From Bacillus spizizenii TU-B-10 (GTDB lineage: Bacteria > Bacillota > Bacilli > Bacillales > Bacillaceae), in the NCBI RefSeq assembly GCF_000227465.1, contig NC_016047.1, positions 2,894,857-2,958,856 of the forward strand: a DNA stretch of 64,000 bases. The letters run 5' to 3'. This document shows positions 48,035 to 57,208 of the stretch, one piece after another. The translations under genes were made by a program, and so were the position numbers. Under the pieces are notes generated by a model, which was given only the letters and a program-made list of their open reading frames with translations, was not told the DNA's origin and did no database searches. The first letter of the stretch is position 1. Every line of letters begins with the position of its first letter.

Positions 48035-48376
48035 ATGGATCAGGAAGCAGGATTTATGGTGAATTTTATTAATAGTTACTTCATTGCGTTAGGGGTGCTG
48101 ATCGGGGGCGCACTCATTGGAGGGCTCGGAGCATATTTGGCAGGCGAAGCCCCGCTTACGGCGATTACAAAGCTTGCAAACCGGTTAAAAATATGGGCGC
48201 TTGTCGCAGCTATCGGAGGCACCTTTGATGCAGTTTACAGCTTTGAACGGGGCATTCTTGAAGGCAATACGAGAGATATTTTTAAACAGCTTCTTTTGAT
48301 TATCTCGGCCATGGGCGGCGCGCAAAGCGGCTGGCTCATTATTTCATGGCTGACTCAGGAGCATCTTTCTTCATGA
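48035..48376 (+). CDS. ytrH: Sporulation membrane protein YtrH
   Basis: 113-residue membrane protein with three hydrophobic segments (about 12-35, 50-66, 85-106) and the conserved VAAIGGTFDAVYSFERGI. In B. subtilis it is a sigma-E-dependent forespore-envelope protein required for efficient spore formation. Start ATG 48035 follows GTGAGGTGA. Its stop overlaps the ytrI start by four bases (ATGA). Confidence 0.9.
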   Translation: MDQEAGFMVNFINSYFIALGVLIGGALIGGLGAYLAGEAPLTAITKLANRLKIWALVAAIGGTFDAVYSFERGILEGNTRDIFKQLLLIISAMGGAQSGWLIISWLTQEHLSS

Positions 48377-48876
48377 GGGTCCCCCAGCATTACAAAAAAC
48401 CGGGGTGGCAGCGCTTTTTCGCGGGAATGATGTGCGGAGCCGTAATCAGCTGGTTTTTTTTCCTGTTTACTTACGGAACATTCCAAGAGGAGCAGGTCAG
48501 CCTCATCGAAAAACAAAAAGAGCATGTAAAAGACTTGAACAATCAAATTTCGATCTATCAGGAAGACCTCCATAAACTGAATGAAGATAATAAAAGAAAA
48601 CTGCTGATTCAAAGCGTCAGCGTTAAATTGCTGAATGGGGATAAATATAAAATATCGCAGCCGGATAAAACGAAATTCGAGGAGCATGTAAAGGATGATA
48701 TTTCAGAGGTGATTACAAAAGACATAGAAAGCGTCTATCAAACAAAAGATCTTTTAAAACGGACAATCGAAAATAAAGTGTATATGATCAATGAAAAAAA
48801 ATACGAGGCAACCGTCAAGGAATTAACGATTTATACAAGATTGACAGTAGAACTTGAAATATCATTCGCCACATAA
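48373..48876 (+). CDS. ytrI: Sporulation membrane protein YtrI
   Basis: 167-residue protein with one N-terminal membrane segment (about 14-34, FFAGMMCGAVISWFFFLFTYG), then a coiled coil (~38-75, IEKQKEHVKDLNNQIS...) and a C-terminal extracytoplasmic domain. Partner gene of ytrH in the sporulation operon; start ATG 48373 lies within the ytrH stop and follows AGGAG. No enzymatic motif. Confidence 0.9.
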   Translation: MRVPQHYKKPGWQRFFAGMMCGAVISWFFFLFTYGTFQEEQVSLIEKQKEHVKDLNNQISIYQEDLHKLNEDNKRKLLIQSVSVKLLNGDKYKISQPDKTKFEEHVKDDISEVITKDIESVYQTKDLLKRTIENKVYMINEKKYEATVKELTIYTRLTVELEISFAT

Positions 48877-48972
48877 TTATGGATTTTTTTTAAATTCTCC
48901 AAACTTCTGTCGCTTTTTCCCATTCTTTTTTATAAACTATATGTGAGGCTTCAAAAGGAAGGAGGAAGGGAA

Positions 48973-49164
48973 ATGGAGGTTTACAGTGACCGTCAGTTAG
49001 CAAAAGATCAAGCAGCCCGGCTCAGACAAGGTTTTTCTGCATATGCCGAAACACACTCACTCGCTTCCCTCATCAAAAAAGAACTTCAATCTCACAATCT
49101 CCAAGTCTATGAGGACCTTACTGATTTTGGCTGCTGGTTCATCCCCGTCACAGATGAACACTAA
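48973..49164 (+). CDS. ytzJ: Small conserved protein YtzJ
   Basis: 63-residue soluble protein (MEVYSDRQLAKDQAARLRQG...) that ends in an acidic, Trp-containing tail DFGCWFIPVTDEH. Start ATG 48973 has AAGGAGGAAGGG upstream; the frame extends ten codons earlier without a start signal. It follows ytrI by 96 bases and is convergent with nrnA. The symbol rests on position. Function unknown. Confidence 0.75.
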   Translation: MEVYSDRQLAKDQAARLRQGFSAYAETHSLASLIKKELQSHNLQVYEDLTDFGCWFIPVTDEH

Positions 49165-49181
49165 GAGAGAGGGTCTCCCCT

Positions 49182-50123
49182 CTACTCGTGTTCTTTACAT
49201 AATATTTCCAGATCAGCTAAAATCCGATCAGCTTCATCCCAACTGTAAATAGAGGCGCCCGAAGCAAGCGGATGCCCTCCGCCGTTATATTTCCGGGCAA
49301 GTCCGTTAATGACAGGCCCCTTCGAACGGAATCTGACTCTGATTTGATCGTCTTCTTCTACGAAAAACACCCAAGCGCGAATACCTGAGATATTCCCAAG
49401 CGTCCCGACAAGCTGCGACGCTTCTGAAGCCGTTGTGCCGAACTTTTCAAGCGTATCTTTTTTGATAAAAACAGAAGCGGCACCGTTTTCGGACAATGAC
49501 ACATTTTGAAAGATATAGCCGTTAAGCTTCACCACATTCAGTTTTGTTTCATACAATTGATTAAACAACTCTGAGGAAGAGAATGGATACTGAATGAGCT
49601 CGCCTGCATATTTTAATGTTTTTTCCGTTGTATTCGGAAATAAGAAGCGCCCGGTATCTCCGACAATGCCGGCGTAGATGAGCTCTGCCGCTTTCGTATT
49701 CAGCTTCCAGCCGTGCTCTTTTCCTTCTAAATACAGCTCGTAAATCATTTCACTTACTGAGCTGGCGCTTGTATCGACCCAGAGAAGGTCACCGTATGGA
49801 TCTTCGTTCGGATGGTGGTCGATTTTCATCAGTTTGGCGCCTGAAGGATAACGCTGATCGTCGATTCTTTCCTGATTTGCCGTATCGCAGACAATGACAA
49901 GTGCGCCTTCATATGTTTCATTGTCCACCTCATCAAGGGAATATAAGAAAGAGAGGGACGGTTCAGGCGTGCCGACCGCAAAAATATTTTTTTCAGGATA
50001 TGTTTCACGCAGGATTTCTGTAAGTCCGCACTGTGATCCGTAGGCATCCGGATCAGGACGCACATGTCTATGTAAGATAATCGTGTCATATAATGATATG
50101 GTTCTGATCAGTTCTGTTTTCAT
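49182..50123 (-). CDS. nrnA: Oligoribonuclease / pAp phosphatase NrnA
   Basis: 313-residue DHH/DHHA1 phosphoesterase (YtqI) that degrades 2-5-base RNAs and dephosphorylates 3'-phosphoadenosine 5'-phosphate. Metal-site motifs are intact: HVRPDPDAYGSQ near 19-30, the DTANQ region, IDHHPNEDPYGD near 106, and the DHHA1 signature YNGGGHPLASGA near 285. Complete and monocistronic between ytzJ and ytpI. Confidence 0.95.
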   Translation of the reverse strand: MKTELIRTISLYDTIILHRHVRPDPDAYGSQCGLTEILRETYPEKNIFAVGTPEPSLSFLYSLDEVDNETYEGALVIVCDTANQERIDDQRYPSGAKLMKIDHHPNEDPYGDLLWVDTSASSVSEMIYELYLEGKEHGWKLNTKAAELIYAGIVGDTGRFLFPNTTEKTLKYAGELIQYPFSSSELFNQLYETKLNVVKLNGYIFQNVSLSENGAASVFIKKDTLEKFGTTASEASQLVGTLGNISGIRAWVFFVEEDDQIRVRFRSKGPVINGLARKYNGGGHPLASGASIYSWDEADRILADLEILCKEHE

Positions 50124-50253
50124 TTGATACTCCTTTATTGTTTTTATTTATTAAATCACATTCTCTGCCGACGGAAAAGAAAAATAACGTCAAAACCAAG
50201 CCCGTTTTTGTATAGGTTGGGTTTGTAAACTTTTACGATGGAGGATTTCATTT

Positions 50254-50556
50254 ATGCTGGTTCTTGTTTTTTTGATTGGGCTTTCAGCCTGCTTTTATGT
50301 GTACTATAAAGTAAAAGGCGTTCGGGCTAAGCAATCTTTGGAGAAAGAAATCTGTTCAGCAAAATCAAGCATGGCCTTAGGGTCACTGGTCCTGTTCTAC
50401 GGGCTCAACCAAATGATATTATTTCATTCTGTATTAACGTTAGTAATTGGCGGTATCTTTATCGTCATAGGAGCAGGAAGCGCTTGGGCAGGTTATAAAG
50501 CCTACAGGCATTACTATCCCCTTCACGCCAAAGAAGCTGAAAGAGATCACGCGTAA
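50254..50556 (+). CDS. ytpI: Small membrane protein YtpI
   Basis: 100-residue protein with three hydrophobic segments (about 2-18, 42-62, 64-82) and a charged C-terminus (HAKEAERDH), matching the YtpI-like family. Start ATG follows GATGGAGG. Function unknown; it is convergent with ytoI across 19 bases. Confidence 0.82.
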   Translation: MLVLVFLIGLSACFYVYYKVKGVRAKQSLEKEICSAKSSMALGSLVLFYGLNQMILFHSVLTLVIGGIFIVIGAGSAWAGYKAYRHYYPLHAKEAERDHA

Positions 50557-50575
50557 GGGGCGCCTGAAACGTCCC

Positions 50576-51895
50576 TTAGCTTCTTTCCATCAGCTGAACC
50601 ATCAGCATCGCTTTTGACACGATATGGCCTTGGCTGTGCACTTCAACTTCCATTTTTCCGAACTTTCGGCCAGCCTCCAAAATGCGTGGTTTGACTTCGA
50701 TGACCGACTCCATCTGCACAGGCTTCAAAAAGAAAATGGTGATGCTTTCGATTACGAGCTCGCCGCGTTTTTTCGAGCGCAAAAACCGGTTTGCCGCTTG
50801 CGTCAAAATGGTCGTAAACACACCATAAGAAATTGTTCCGAGCTGGTTTGTCATCTGCGGCGTGACTTCATACTCGTAAACCGTTTGATCCTCTTTATCA
50901 TCACCCTCATCTTTAAATCCCCTTGAAACGATATCATCAAGCTTCTCCCCAACCTGCGGCTGCTTTTGAATCATTTGAAGCGCTTTTAACACGTCTTGGC
51001 GGCTGATCATGCCGATCAGTTTTTGGTGGCCGTCAGTGACGGGAAGCACTTCGATCCCTTCCCATACCATCATTTGCGCAGCTGAGGCGACAGATGTTTT
51101 CCCAATAACCGTAACGGGATTTTTAGTCATGACCTTTTCGATAGGTGCGTTTCGGTCATGGCCAGCAATATCTTTTGATGTCAGGATGCCGTGGATTTTC
51201 ATCTGATCATCGACAACCGGGAACCGGCCGTGCCCCGTTTCAAAGTTTTTCTCATACCATTTTTCAAGTTTATCCTTAGGCGAAAGATATACCGTACGGT
51301 CAGCCGGCGTTAAGATGTCCTCCACCAGGACAATTTCTTTTTTGATCAGCTGGTCATAAATCGCCCGGTTGATCATTGCGGCGACTGTAAAGGTGTCATA
51401 GCTTGTGGATAAAATCGGCAGCTCAAGCTCATCTGCCAGCTGCACAATGCTGTCATCCGTGTTAAAGCCCCCAGTCACCAATACAGCCGCGCCCGCTTCG
51501 AGCGCCTGTCTGTGTGCGTTGATTCTGTTTCCGACAATCAAAAGATTGCCCGCTGCGGTGTAACGCATCATCGCGTCCAGCTCCATCGCGCCGATGACGA
51601 ATTTATTCAATGTCTTATGGAGTCCAGCCCGGCCTCCGAGCACCTGTCCGTCTATAACATTTACGACCTCTGCATATGTAAGCTTTTCAATATTCTCTTT
51701 TTTCTTTTGTTCAATCCTGATTGTGCCCACACGTTCAATCGTGCTGACAAACCCTTTATTCTCTGCTTCCTTGATCGCTCTGTACGCGGTCCCTTCGCTT
51801 ACTTTCATTTCCTTTGCAATTCTTCGCACAGAAATTTTTTCACCGACAGGCAGTGAATCAATATACGTTAAAATTTGTTCATGCTTCGTTGCCAA
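50576..51895 (-). CDS. ytoI: CBS/DRTGG-domain regulator-like protein YtoI
   Basis: 439-residue multidomain protein: N-terminal winged helix-turn-helix (1-~70; VRRIAKEMKVSEGTAYRAIKEAE), DRTGG domain (~70-185), two CBS domains (~195-310; GRFPVVDDQMKIHGIL and VLPVTDGHQKLIGMIS) that likely bind an adenine nucleotide, and a C-terminal hot-dog thioesterase-like domain (~330-435). Start is the TTG at 51893-51895 preceded by AGAGGTGA; the upstream frame has no start signal. Its ligand and targets are unknown. Here it is directly followed upstream by ytkL, without the sulfur operon present in 168. Confidence 0.9.
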   Translation of the reverse strand: MATKHEQILTYIDSLPVGEKISVRRIAKEMKVSEGTAYRAIKEAENKGFVSTIERVGTIRIEQKKKENIEKLTYAEVVNVIDGQVLGGRAGLHKTLNKFVIGAMELDAMMRYTAAGNLLIVGNRINAHRQALEAGAAVLVTGGFNTDDSIVQLADELELPILSTSYDTFTVAAMINRAIYDQLIKKEIVLVEDILTPADRTVYLSPKDKLEKWYEKNFETGHGRFPVVDDQMKIHGILTSKDIAGHDRNAPIEKVMTKNPVTVIGKTSVASAAQMMVWEGIEVLPVTDGHQKLIGMISRQDVLKALQMIQKQPQVGEKLDDIVSRGFKDEGDDKEDQTVYEYEVTPQMTNQLGTISYGVFTTILTQAANRFLRSKKRGELVIESITIFFLKPVQMESVIEVKPRILEAGRKFGKMEVEVHSQGHIVSKAMLMVQLMERS

Positions 51896-51969
51896 GCGTT
51901 TCACCTCTAAGGACAGTCTTCTGCTTTTATTATAAGGTTTCGAAGGATTTATACGCAATGAGCGGAGAA

Positions 51970-52010
51970 AATAAAAAAACATCCCCTGAGAAATCAGGAG
52001 ATGTTTTCAC
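51970..52010 (-). terminator. Terminator of ytkL
   Basis: Minus-strand hairpin AAAACATCTCCTGA..TCAGGGGATGTTTT followed by TTTATT, immediately after ytkL. It lies in the 119-base ytoI-ytkL gap. Confidence 0.87.
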
Positions 52011-52014
52011 CCGT

Positions 52015-52698
52015 TTAAAGCTCGATCGTCTCACCGACCGCCATGACTTTACCGACTCCGCCCGGCAGGCTGTCAGCGAAGGCCTCAGGGTCTTGTTCGA
52101 TGACCGGGAATGTATTGTAATGCACCGGCACGACCTGTTTTGCGCGCAGCCATTCAGCGGCAAGCTTGGCGTCTTCAGGCCCCATTGTAAAGTTATCGCC
52201 AATCGGCAGGAAGGCAATGTCAATATGATTCAATTCGCCAATAAGTTTCATATCAGAGAAAAGAGCCGTATCGCCCGCGTGGAAAATCGTTTTATCTTCT
52301 ACTGTCAGCAAAATACCGGCTGGCATGCCTGTGTAAGTGATCGTTTTGTTTTCTTCATCTGTGATGGCTGATCCGTGAAAGGCCTGTGTGAGCTTCACTT
52401 TTCCAAAATCGAACTGGCGGGAGCCGCCGATGTGCATTGGATGAACATTCAAGCCTTTCCAGCCTAGGTACACGGCGAGCTCGTTCGGAGCTACAACCAG
52501 CGCGTTGTTTTGCTTGGCAATTTGCTCAGTGTCACCGACATGGTCATTGTGGCCGTGCGTTAATAAGATGACGTCTGCTTTTACATCCTCCGGCTTTATA
52601 TCTGTTAACGAATTCCCTGTCAAAAACGGGTCAAATATAATATGATGATCCTTCGTTTCCACTGTGATTACAGAATGTCCGTGATATGTCACTTTCAT
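52015..52698 (-). CDS. ytkL: Metallo-beta-lactamase-fold hydrolase YtkL (UPF0173)
   Basis: 227-residue cytoplasmic metal-dependent hydrolase of the UPF0173 group. The HxHxDH metal motif is [11 protein letters not shown] near residue 46, with further ligands in FHAGDT near 142 and PVHYNTFP near 192. Start ATG 52698 follows GAGGTGA. Substrate unknown; the closest well-studied fold relatives act on RNA, lactones or thioesters. Confidence 0.9.
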   Translation of the reverse strand: MKVTYHGHSVITVETKDHHIIFDPFLTGNSLTDIKPEDVKADVILLTHGHNDHVGDTEQIAKQNNALVVAPNELAVYLGWKGLNVHPMHIGGSRQFDFGKVKLTQAFHGSAITDEENKTITYTGMPAGILLTVEDKTIFHAGDTALFSDMKLIGELNHIDIAFLPIGDNFTMGPEDAKLAAEWLRAKQVVPVHYNTFPVIEQDPEAFADSLPGGVGKVMAVGETIEL

Positions 52699-52759
52699 TT
52701 CTTTCACCTCGTCACGTTATTTTGTTTTTTTATTTTCCCTTTTTATAAAGCTGAAAAAC

Positions 52760-53527
52760 TTATGTTGTTTGATTCTTATTAATGACATTGAGGCCTCCAG
52801 TGGCTTCAATGACAGTCCCTGTCACAAGGTCTGAGTTCTCCTCACACAAGAAAGCGATAATCCGGGCAATATCCTCGCCTGTGCCGGATCTTCCTATCGG
52901 CGTTTTTTCTTTGCCGATTCGCTTTCTGGCTTCCTCTATTGATGCTTCCTTCATGTCGCCGACAATGTCACCCGGGCAAACCATGTTGGCGGTTATGCCG
53001 AATTCGGCTTCTTCAAAGGCAATTGTCTTCGTTAAAGAAGCCAAACCCACTTTCGCAGCGCCAAATGCCGACCGGTGAAGCCATCCGGGCGCGTGCGCCG
53101 CACCTTGGAATCCGTACGTGATAATGCGTCCGAATTGCTGTTTTCTCATAATAGGAATAACCGCTTTGAATAAATGAAAGACGGCGCTTAAATTACCTTC
53201 CAGCATGCCGTACCATTCATCATCAGTATAATCGGCTAACTTTTTACGTTCAAATATGTAGGGTCCCGCGTTGTTAATCAAAAAGTCGATCCTTCCGAAG
53301 CGGTTTAAGGCAGCCTCTGCAATACGCAGCAGATCTTCTTTTTTGGTGACATCACCTTTTACAAATTGCAGCCGGTCAAGACAATCAGGACAGGCTTCCT
53401 TCAGGCGGCTGACAGCCTCCTCATCCTGCCTGTAATTGACTGTTACTGAATACCCCTTTGCAAGCAACGTCTCAGTCACTTTGCGGCCTAAACCCTTCGA
53501 ACCGGCAGTAATTAAAGCATGTCGCAC
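52760..53527 (-). CDS. ytkK: Short-chain dehydrogenase-like protein YtkK (catalytic Tyr replaced)
   Basis: 255-residue SDR-fold protein. The Rossmann TAGSKGLGR (8-16), NNAG (85-88) and the structural Asn region are present. However, the active-site YxxxK appears as FGAAK (Phe155, Lys159), and the Ser normally about 13 residues earlier is absent (ITYGFQGAAH). It may therefore bind a nucleotide without ordinary dehydrogenase chemistry. The same segment is found in the 168 protein as I recall it, so this is not a local mutation. Start GTG 53527 follows GGAGG. Confidence 0.87.
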   Translation of the reverse strand: MRHALITAGSKGLGRKVTETLLAKGYSVTVNYRQDEEAVSRLKEACPDCLDRLQFVKGDVTKKEDLLRIAEAALNRFGRIDFLINNAGPYIFERKKLADYTDDEWYGMLEGNLSAVFHLFKAVIPIMRKQQFGRIITYGFQGAAHAPGWLHRSAFGAAKVGLASLTKTIAFEEAEFGITANMVCPGDIVGDMKEASIEEARKRIGKEKTPIGRSGTGEDIARIIAFLCEENSDLVTGTVIEATGGLNVINKNQTT

Positions 53528-53626
53528 ATGAATACCTCCCAAAGCAACGTCGCCGCTTTCAATAAAGTGTTTCTTCTTCTACTTTACTATAAAAGGCCTT
53601 CAATATCACTTTTTACACTTGGACAT

Positions 53627-53655
53627 ACAAAAAAAGCTGCCTGTACAGACAGCTT
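53627..53655 (-). terminator. Terminator of argGH-ytzD
   Basis: Minus-strand hairpin AAGCTGTCTGTACAGGCAGCTT followed by TTTTTTTG, covering the ytzD stop. Confidence 0.83.
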
Positions 53656-53785
53656 ATTCAGCAGAAGATGAAGGCTCCTGATCATGCATATCGACATAAC
53701 CGCTTTGATATGCTTCTGAAATGAGCCTTGTTGTCTCCTGGCTTTCTTGTTCATCATATATATAGCGTTCCGGTTCTTTTTTCAT
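53654..53785 (-). CDS. ytzD: Small hydrophilic protein YtzD
   Basis: 43-residue acidic peptide beginning MKKEPERYIYDEQESQ, without a membrane segment. Start ATG 53785 has GGGAGG seven bases upstream; a longer frame reaches into argH without a start signal. It lies 64 bases after argH and probably shares its transcript, ending in the terminator at its own stop. Function unknown. Confidence 0.8.
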   Translation of the reverse strand: MKKEPERYIYDEQESQETTRLISEAYQSGYVDMHDQEPSSSAE

Positions 53786-53849
53786 TCTTCTGCCTCCCAT
53801 CATTATAGAGGTAGGTTGGCTATAATGACGGGATTTTATGAAGGAAATT

Positions 53850-55235
53850 TTAACAAACTCCGGCTGCCACGCAAGCTTTCGCTTTTTCAAGCGCGTGCTC
53901 CACCTGTTTGAATCCGGTGCCTCCGGCGCTCATTCTTTTTTCAACTGCGTGGTAAGGGTCTAAGACAGTGTATATATCTTCTTCGAAGAGCGTGCTCGCC
54001 TGCTGAAATTCGGCAAATGGCATATCACTTAGATAGATCCCTTTTTCGATACATGTGTACACAAGTTTCCCGACTACTTCATGCGCTTCTCTGAACGGCA
54101 TTCCTTTTTTCGCTAAATAATCGGCCAGTTCCGTCGCATTTGAAAAGTCTTGTTTTGTCGCTTGCTTCATGACCTCTTTGTTTACAGTCATTGTTTGAAT
54201 CATGCCTGTGAAGATTTGCAGGCTGCCCTCAACTGTTTTCACTGTGTCAAACATGCCTTCTTTATCTTCCTGAAGATCTTTATTGTAAGCGAGCGGAAGA
54301 CCTTTCATGATCGTAAACAGTCCCATCATATCGCCATAAACGCGTCCTGTTTTACCCCGGATCAGCTCTGCCATATCAGGGTTTTTCTTTTGCGGCATCA
54401 TGCTGCTTCCCGTTGCATACGTATCGTCAAGCTCGATGAATTTAAACTCCTGAGAGCACCATAGAATGATTTCTTCAGAGAAACGGGATAGGTGCATCAT
54501 CAGCATACTGCTGTTGCTTAAAAACTCCAAAATGAAATCTCTGTCGCTGACGCCGTCCAGGCTGTTTTCATAAATGGAATCAAAACCGAGCAGTTCTGCT
54601 GAATAATCACGGTCGATTGGGAAGGTTGTTCCCGCAAGTGCCCCGCAGCCTAGCGGAGATTTGTTAATCCGCTTCATTGAATCCTGAAAACGCTCCTTGT
54701 CGCGCTCCAGCATCCAGAAATACGCAAGCAAATGGTGAGCGAACGAAATCGGCTGGGCGCGCTGCAGATGAGTGTAGCCCGGCAGAATCGTTTCGACATT
54801 CGCTTCGGCCTTTTCGATCAGCGCGCTTTGGAATGCCTCAATCAGCTCGATGATGTGGCCGACATGATGTTTCAAGTATAAATGCATGTCAGTTGCCACC
54901 TGGTCATTCCGGCTTCTGCCGGTATGAAGCTTGCCGCCGAGAGGGCCAATTTCGTCAATAAGCATTTTCTCAATGTTCAAATGAATATCTTCATAATCAA
55001 CTGAGAATTCCAATGCTCCCTCCTCTGCTTTTTGCAGAAGGGTATTCAGTCCCTCACGGATTTTCAGCTCTTCCTCTGCTGTCAGGATACCGCATTTTTT
55101 CAGCATGGCAGCATGTGCGAGAGACCCTGTAATGTCTTCAGTGACTAAATTTTGGTCAAATGATATAGACGCGCCGAACTCGTCGACCCATTTTTCCGGT
55201 GTTTTTTGAAATCGGCCTCCCCAAAGCTTCTTCAT
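53850..55235 (-). CDS. argH: Argininosuccinate lyase
   Basis: 461-residue fumarase/lyase-superfamily enzyme that splits argininosuccinate to arginine and fumarate, the last step of arginine synthesis. The superfamily signature [15 protein letters not shown] near 280, and the substrate-binding [13 protein letters not shown] near 105, are intact. Its start overlaps the argG stop by four bases (ATGA). Repression by AhrC is implied by the ARG boxes upstream of argG. Confidence 0.97.
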   Translation of the reverse strand: MKKLWGGRFQKTPEKWVDEFGASISFDQNLVTEDITGSLAHAAMLKKCGILTAEEELKIREGLNTLLQKAEEGALEFSVDYEDIHLNIEKMLIDEIGPLGGKLHTGRSRNDQVATDMHLYLKHHVGHIIELIEAFQSALIEKAEANVETILPGYTHLQRAQPISFAHHLLAYFWMLERDKERFQDSMKRINKSPLGCGALAGTTFPIDRDYSAELLGFDSIYENSLDGVSDRDFILEFLSNSSMLMMHLSRFSEEIILWCSQEFKFIELDDTYATGSSMMPQKKNPDMAELIRGKTGRVYGDMMGLFTIMKGLPLAYNKDLQEDKEGMFDTVKTVEGSLQIFTGMIQTMTVNKEVMKQATKQDFSNATELADYLAKKGMPFREAHEVVGKLVYTCIEKGIYLSDMPFAEFQQASTLFEEDIYTVLDPYHAVEKRMSAGGTGFKQVEHALEKAKACVAAGVC

Positions 55236-56443
55236 GCTTGAATCTGCTCCTTCTTTTTCACGATGCTGTTCACTTTTGTCGGAAGTCCCCAAAGCTCGAT
55301 AAACCCGATTGCCGCATGGTGATCAAACGCATCGTCTTTTGTATATGTTGCAAGTTTTTCATCATATAGAGAGTATTCTGATTTACGACCTTCTACAATC
55401 GCATGGCCTTTAAACAGCTTCACGCGGACAATGCCTGTGACATGCTTTTGCGTTTCTTTTAAGAAAGCGTGCAGCGCGTCTTTTAACGGCGAGAACCACA
55501 AGCCGTTGTAAATGATTTCTGACATTTTTTGCTCGACGATCGGTTTAAAGTGGGCTACCTCTTTAACCAGGGTTAGATCTTCCAATTCTTTATGCGCTTT
55601 GATGAGTGTTATCGCACCAGGGCATTCGTATACTTCCCGCGATTTAATGCCGACAAGACGGTTTTCCACGTGGTCGATACGTCCGACACCGTGCGCGCCT
55701 GCCATTTCATTCAGCTTCAAAATCAGTTCAGAAAGCGAGTAGGATACGCCATCAATGGATACAGGCACACCTTGTTCAAATGCAATTTCAATCACTTCCG
55801 GCGTGTCCGGCGTTTTTTCCAGCGGAGCTGTTAAATCGTATGCACCTTCTGGCGGCGCCGCCCATGGATCTTCTAAAATGCCGCACTCATTTGCGCGTCC
55901 CCAGAGGTTTTGGTCGATTGAATAAGGGCTGTCAAGATTGATCGGAATCGGAATGCCGCGGCTTGCCGCATATTCAATTTCTTCTTCACGTGACCACTGC
56001 CATTCCCGAACCGGCGCGATCACTTCGAGGTCAGGGTTTAATGATTTAATGGATACTTCGAAACGAACCTGGTCATTTCCTTTCCCTGTGCATCCGTGCG
56101 CAATCGCCTGTGCATCTTCTTTTTCCGCGATTTCAACCAGTTTTTTTGCAATCAGCGGCCGAGATAATGCCGAAACGAGCGGATATTTTCCTTCATACAT
56201 CGTGTGGGCCTGCAGAGAGATAAGCGCGTAGTCCTGTGCAAATTCTTCTTTTGCATCGATCACGTAGGAGTTTGTCGCGCCGACTTCCAGCGCTTTCTGC
56301 TGAACAAATGCCAAATCTTTGCCTTCACCGACGTCCAGGCAGCAGGCGATTACATTATATCCTTGCTCCTGGAGCCATTTTATTGCGACGGAAGTATCAA
56401 GACCTCCTGAGTATGCTAATACGACTTTTTTCTGTTCTGACAT
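55232..56443 (-). CDS. argG: Argininosuccinate synthase
   Basis: 403-residue enzyme joining citrulline and aspartate with ATP. P-loop [15 protein letters not shown] (9-23), [14 protein letters not shown] near 118 and [13 protein letters not shown] near 265 are present. It is the first gene of argGH. Two ARG-box-like sites and an AT-rich promoter lie in the 168 bases upstream. Confidence 0.97.
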   Translation of the reverse strand: MSEQKKVVLAYSGGLDTSVAIKWLQEQGYNVIACCLDVGEGKDLAFVQQKALEVGATNSYVIDAKEEFAQDYALISLQAHTMYEGKYPLVSALSRPLIAKKLVEIAEKEDAQAIAHGCTGKGNDQVRFEVSIKSLNPDLEVIAPVREWQWSREEEIEYAASRGIPIPINLDSPYSIDQNLWGRANECGILEDPWAAPPEGAYDLTAPLEKTPDTPEVIEIAFEQGVPVSIDGVSYSLSELILKLNEMAGAHGVGRIDHVENRLVGIKSREVYECPGAITLIKAHKELEDLTLVKEVAHFKPIVEQKMSEIIYNGLWFSPLKDALHAFLKETQKHVTGIVRVKLFKGHAIVEGRKSEYSLYDEKLATYTKDDAFDHHAAIGFIELWGLPTKVNSIVKKKEQIQA

Positions 56444-56473
56444 GATAAAAATCCCCTCTCAACCGTGTTTCTT

Positions 56474-56511
56474 TTTGTATAAAAATAAATTATATTTAAT
56501 AAAAATACATT
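56474..56511 (-). promoter_or_regulatory. Tandem ARG boxes upstream of argG
   Basis: Two 18-base sites 20 bases apart, 56494-56511 and 56474-56491, match the AhrC/ArgR box CATGAATAAAAATKCAAK at about 13 and 11 of 18 positions. Two boxes about two helix turns apart suit a hexameric repressor. Confidence 0.6.
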
Positions 56512-56561
56512 TTGTATGTATACACTTTAACAAGTACGTTTCGTTTTTTCAAGCCTTTTAT

Positions 56562-56598
56562 AAAAAAAACTTCACCTAATTTTCAGGTGAAGTTTCGT
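56562..56598 (-). terminator. Terminator of moaB
   Basis: Minus-strand hairpin AAACTTCACCTG..TAGGTGAAGTTT followed by TTTTTATAAA, after moaB. Confidence 0.88.
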
Positions 56599-56611
56599 AG
56601 TATTTATTCAT

Positions 56612-57124
56612 TTACTTGTCTTTTCTGATTTCTCTGACCACATGTGCAAGTTCGGGAATAATCAGCTTATTCATTGCCAGCTTTACCGCGCCGCTTGAGC
56701 CTGGTGTTGAGAAAACAGCTGTATGCTGGATGACACCAGCAGTAGCTCTCGACATGATTGCGGCAGAGCCGATATCCTCTGTATAACTCAGCATCCTGAA
56801 GATTTCTCCAAAGCCGGGCAACTCTTTCGAAAACAGCGGCGTAATGGCTTCAATTGTGACGTCCCGATTTGCTATGCCTGTCCCTCCGTTTAAGAGAACC
56901 GCGTCTGTTTGTTCATCCATGCAGCCCGCAAGCACAGCCCGCTGCAAAGCATCCTTTTCGTCTTTTACAATTTCATATGCAGCAATGTGATGACCGGCTT
57001 CTTCTAAAAACGAGATCATCAGTTTGCCGCTTTTATCGGTTTCCTCTGTTCTCGTGTCACTGACTGTGATCACTTTGCACCGAACGATATCCGGAGCTTC
57101 TTGTTTATGCTCTTGAACACTCAT
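56612..57124 (-). CDS. moaB: Molybdenum cofactor biosynthesis protein MoaB
   Basis: 170-residue MoaB/Mog-family molybdopterin-adenylating-type protein. The family motifs VSDTRTEETDKSG near residues 30-42, LLNGGTGIANRDVT near 92 and GTPGSSGAVKLAMN are intact; lengths agree. It lies alone between argG and ackA, apart from the other moa genes, as in B. subtilis. Start ATG follows GAGGTGGG. Confidence 0.93.
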   Translation of the reverse strand: MSVQEHKQEAPDIVRCKVITVSDTRTEETDKSGKLMISFLEEAGHHIAAYEIVKDEKDALQRAVLAGCMDEQTDAVLLNGGTGIANRDVTIEAITPLFSKELPGFGEIFRMLSYTEDIGSAAIMSRATAGVIQHTAVFSTPGSSGAVKLAMNKLIIPELAHVVREIRKDK

Positions 57125-57167
57125 TGGCCCACCTCTTTTAATTTTCTGTCTGTCATTATGATGCATG

Positions 57168-57204
57168 AACAAAAAAGCACATTCAAGAGAATGTGCTTTT
57201 CAAC
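57168..57204 (-). terminator. Terminator of ackA
   Basis: Minus-strand hairpin AAAAGCACATTCTC..GAATGTGCTTTT followed by TTGTTC, after ackA. Confidence 0.87.
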
Positions 57205-57208
57205 TGAT

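Noticed and set aside
50554-50578. Terminator between ytpI and ytoI
   Set aside because: The possible stem AAGGGGCG/CGTCCCTT is short, has mismatches and no T run.
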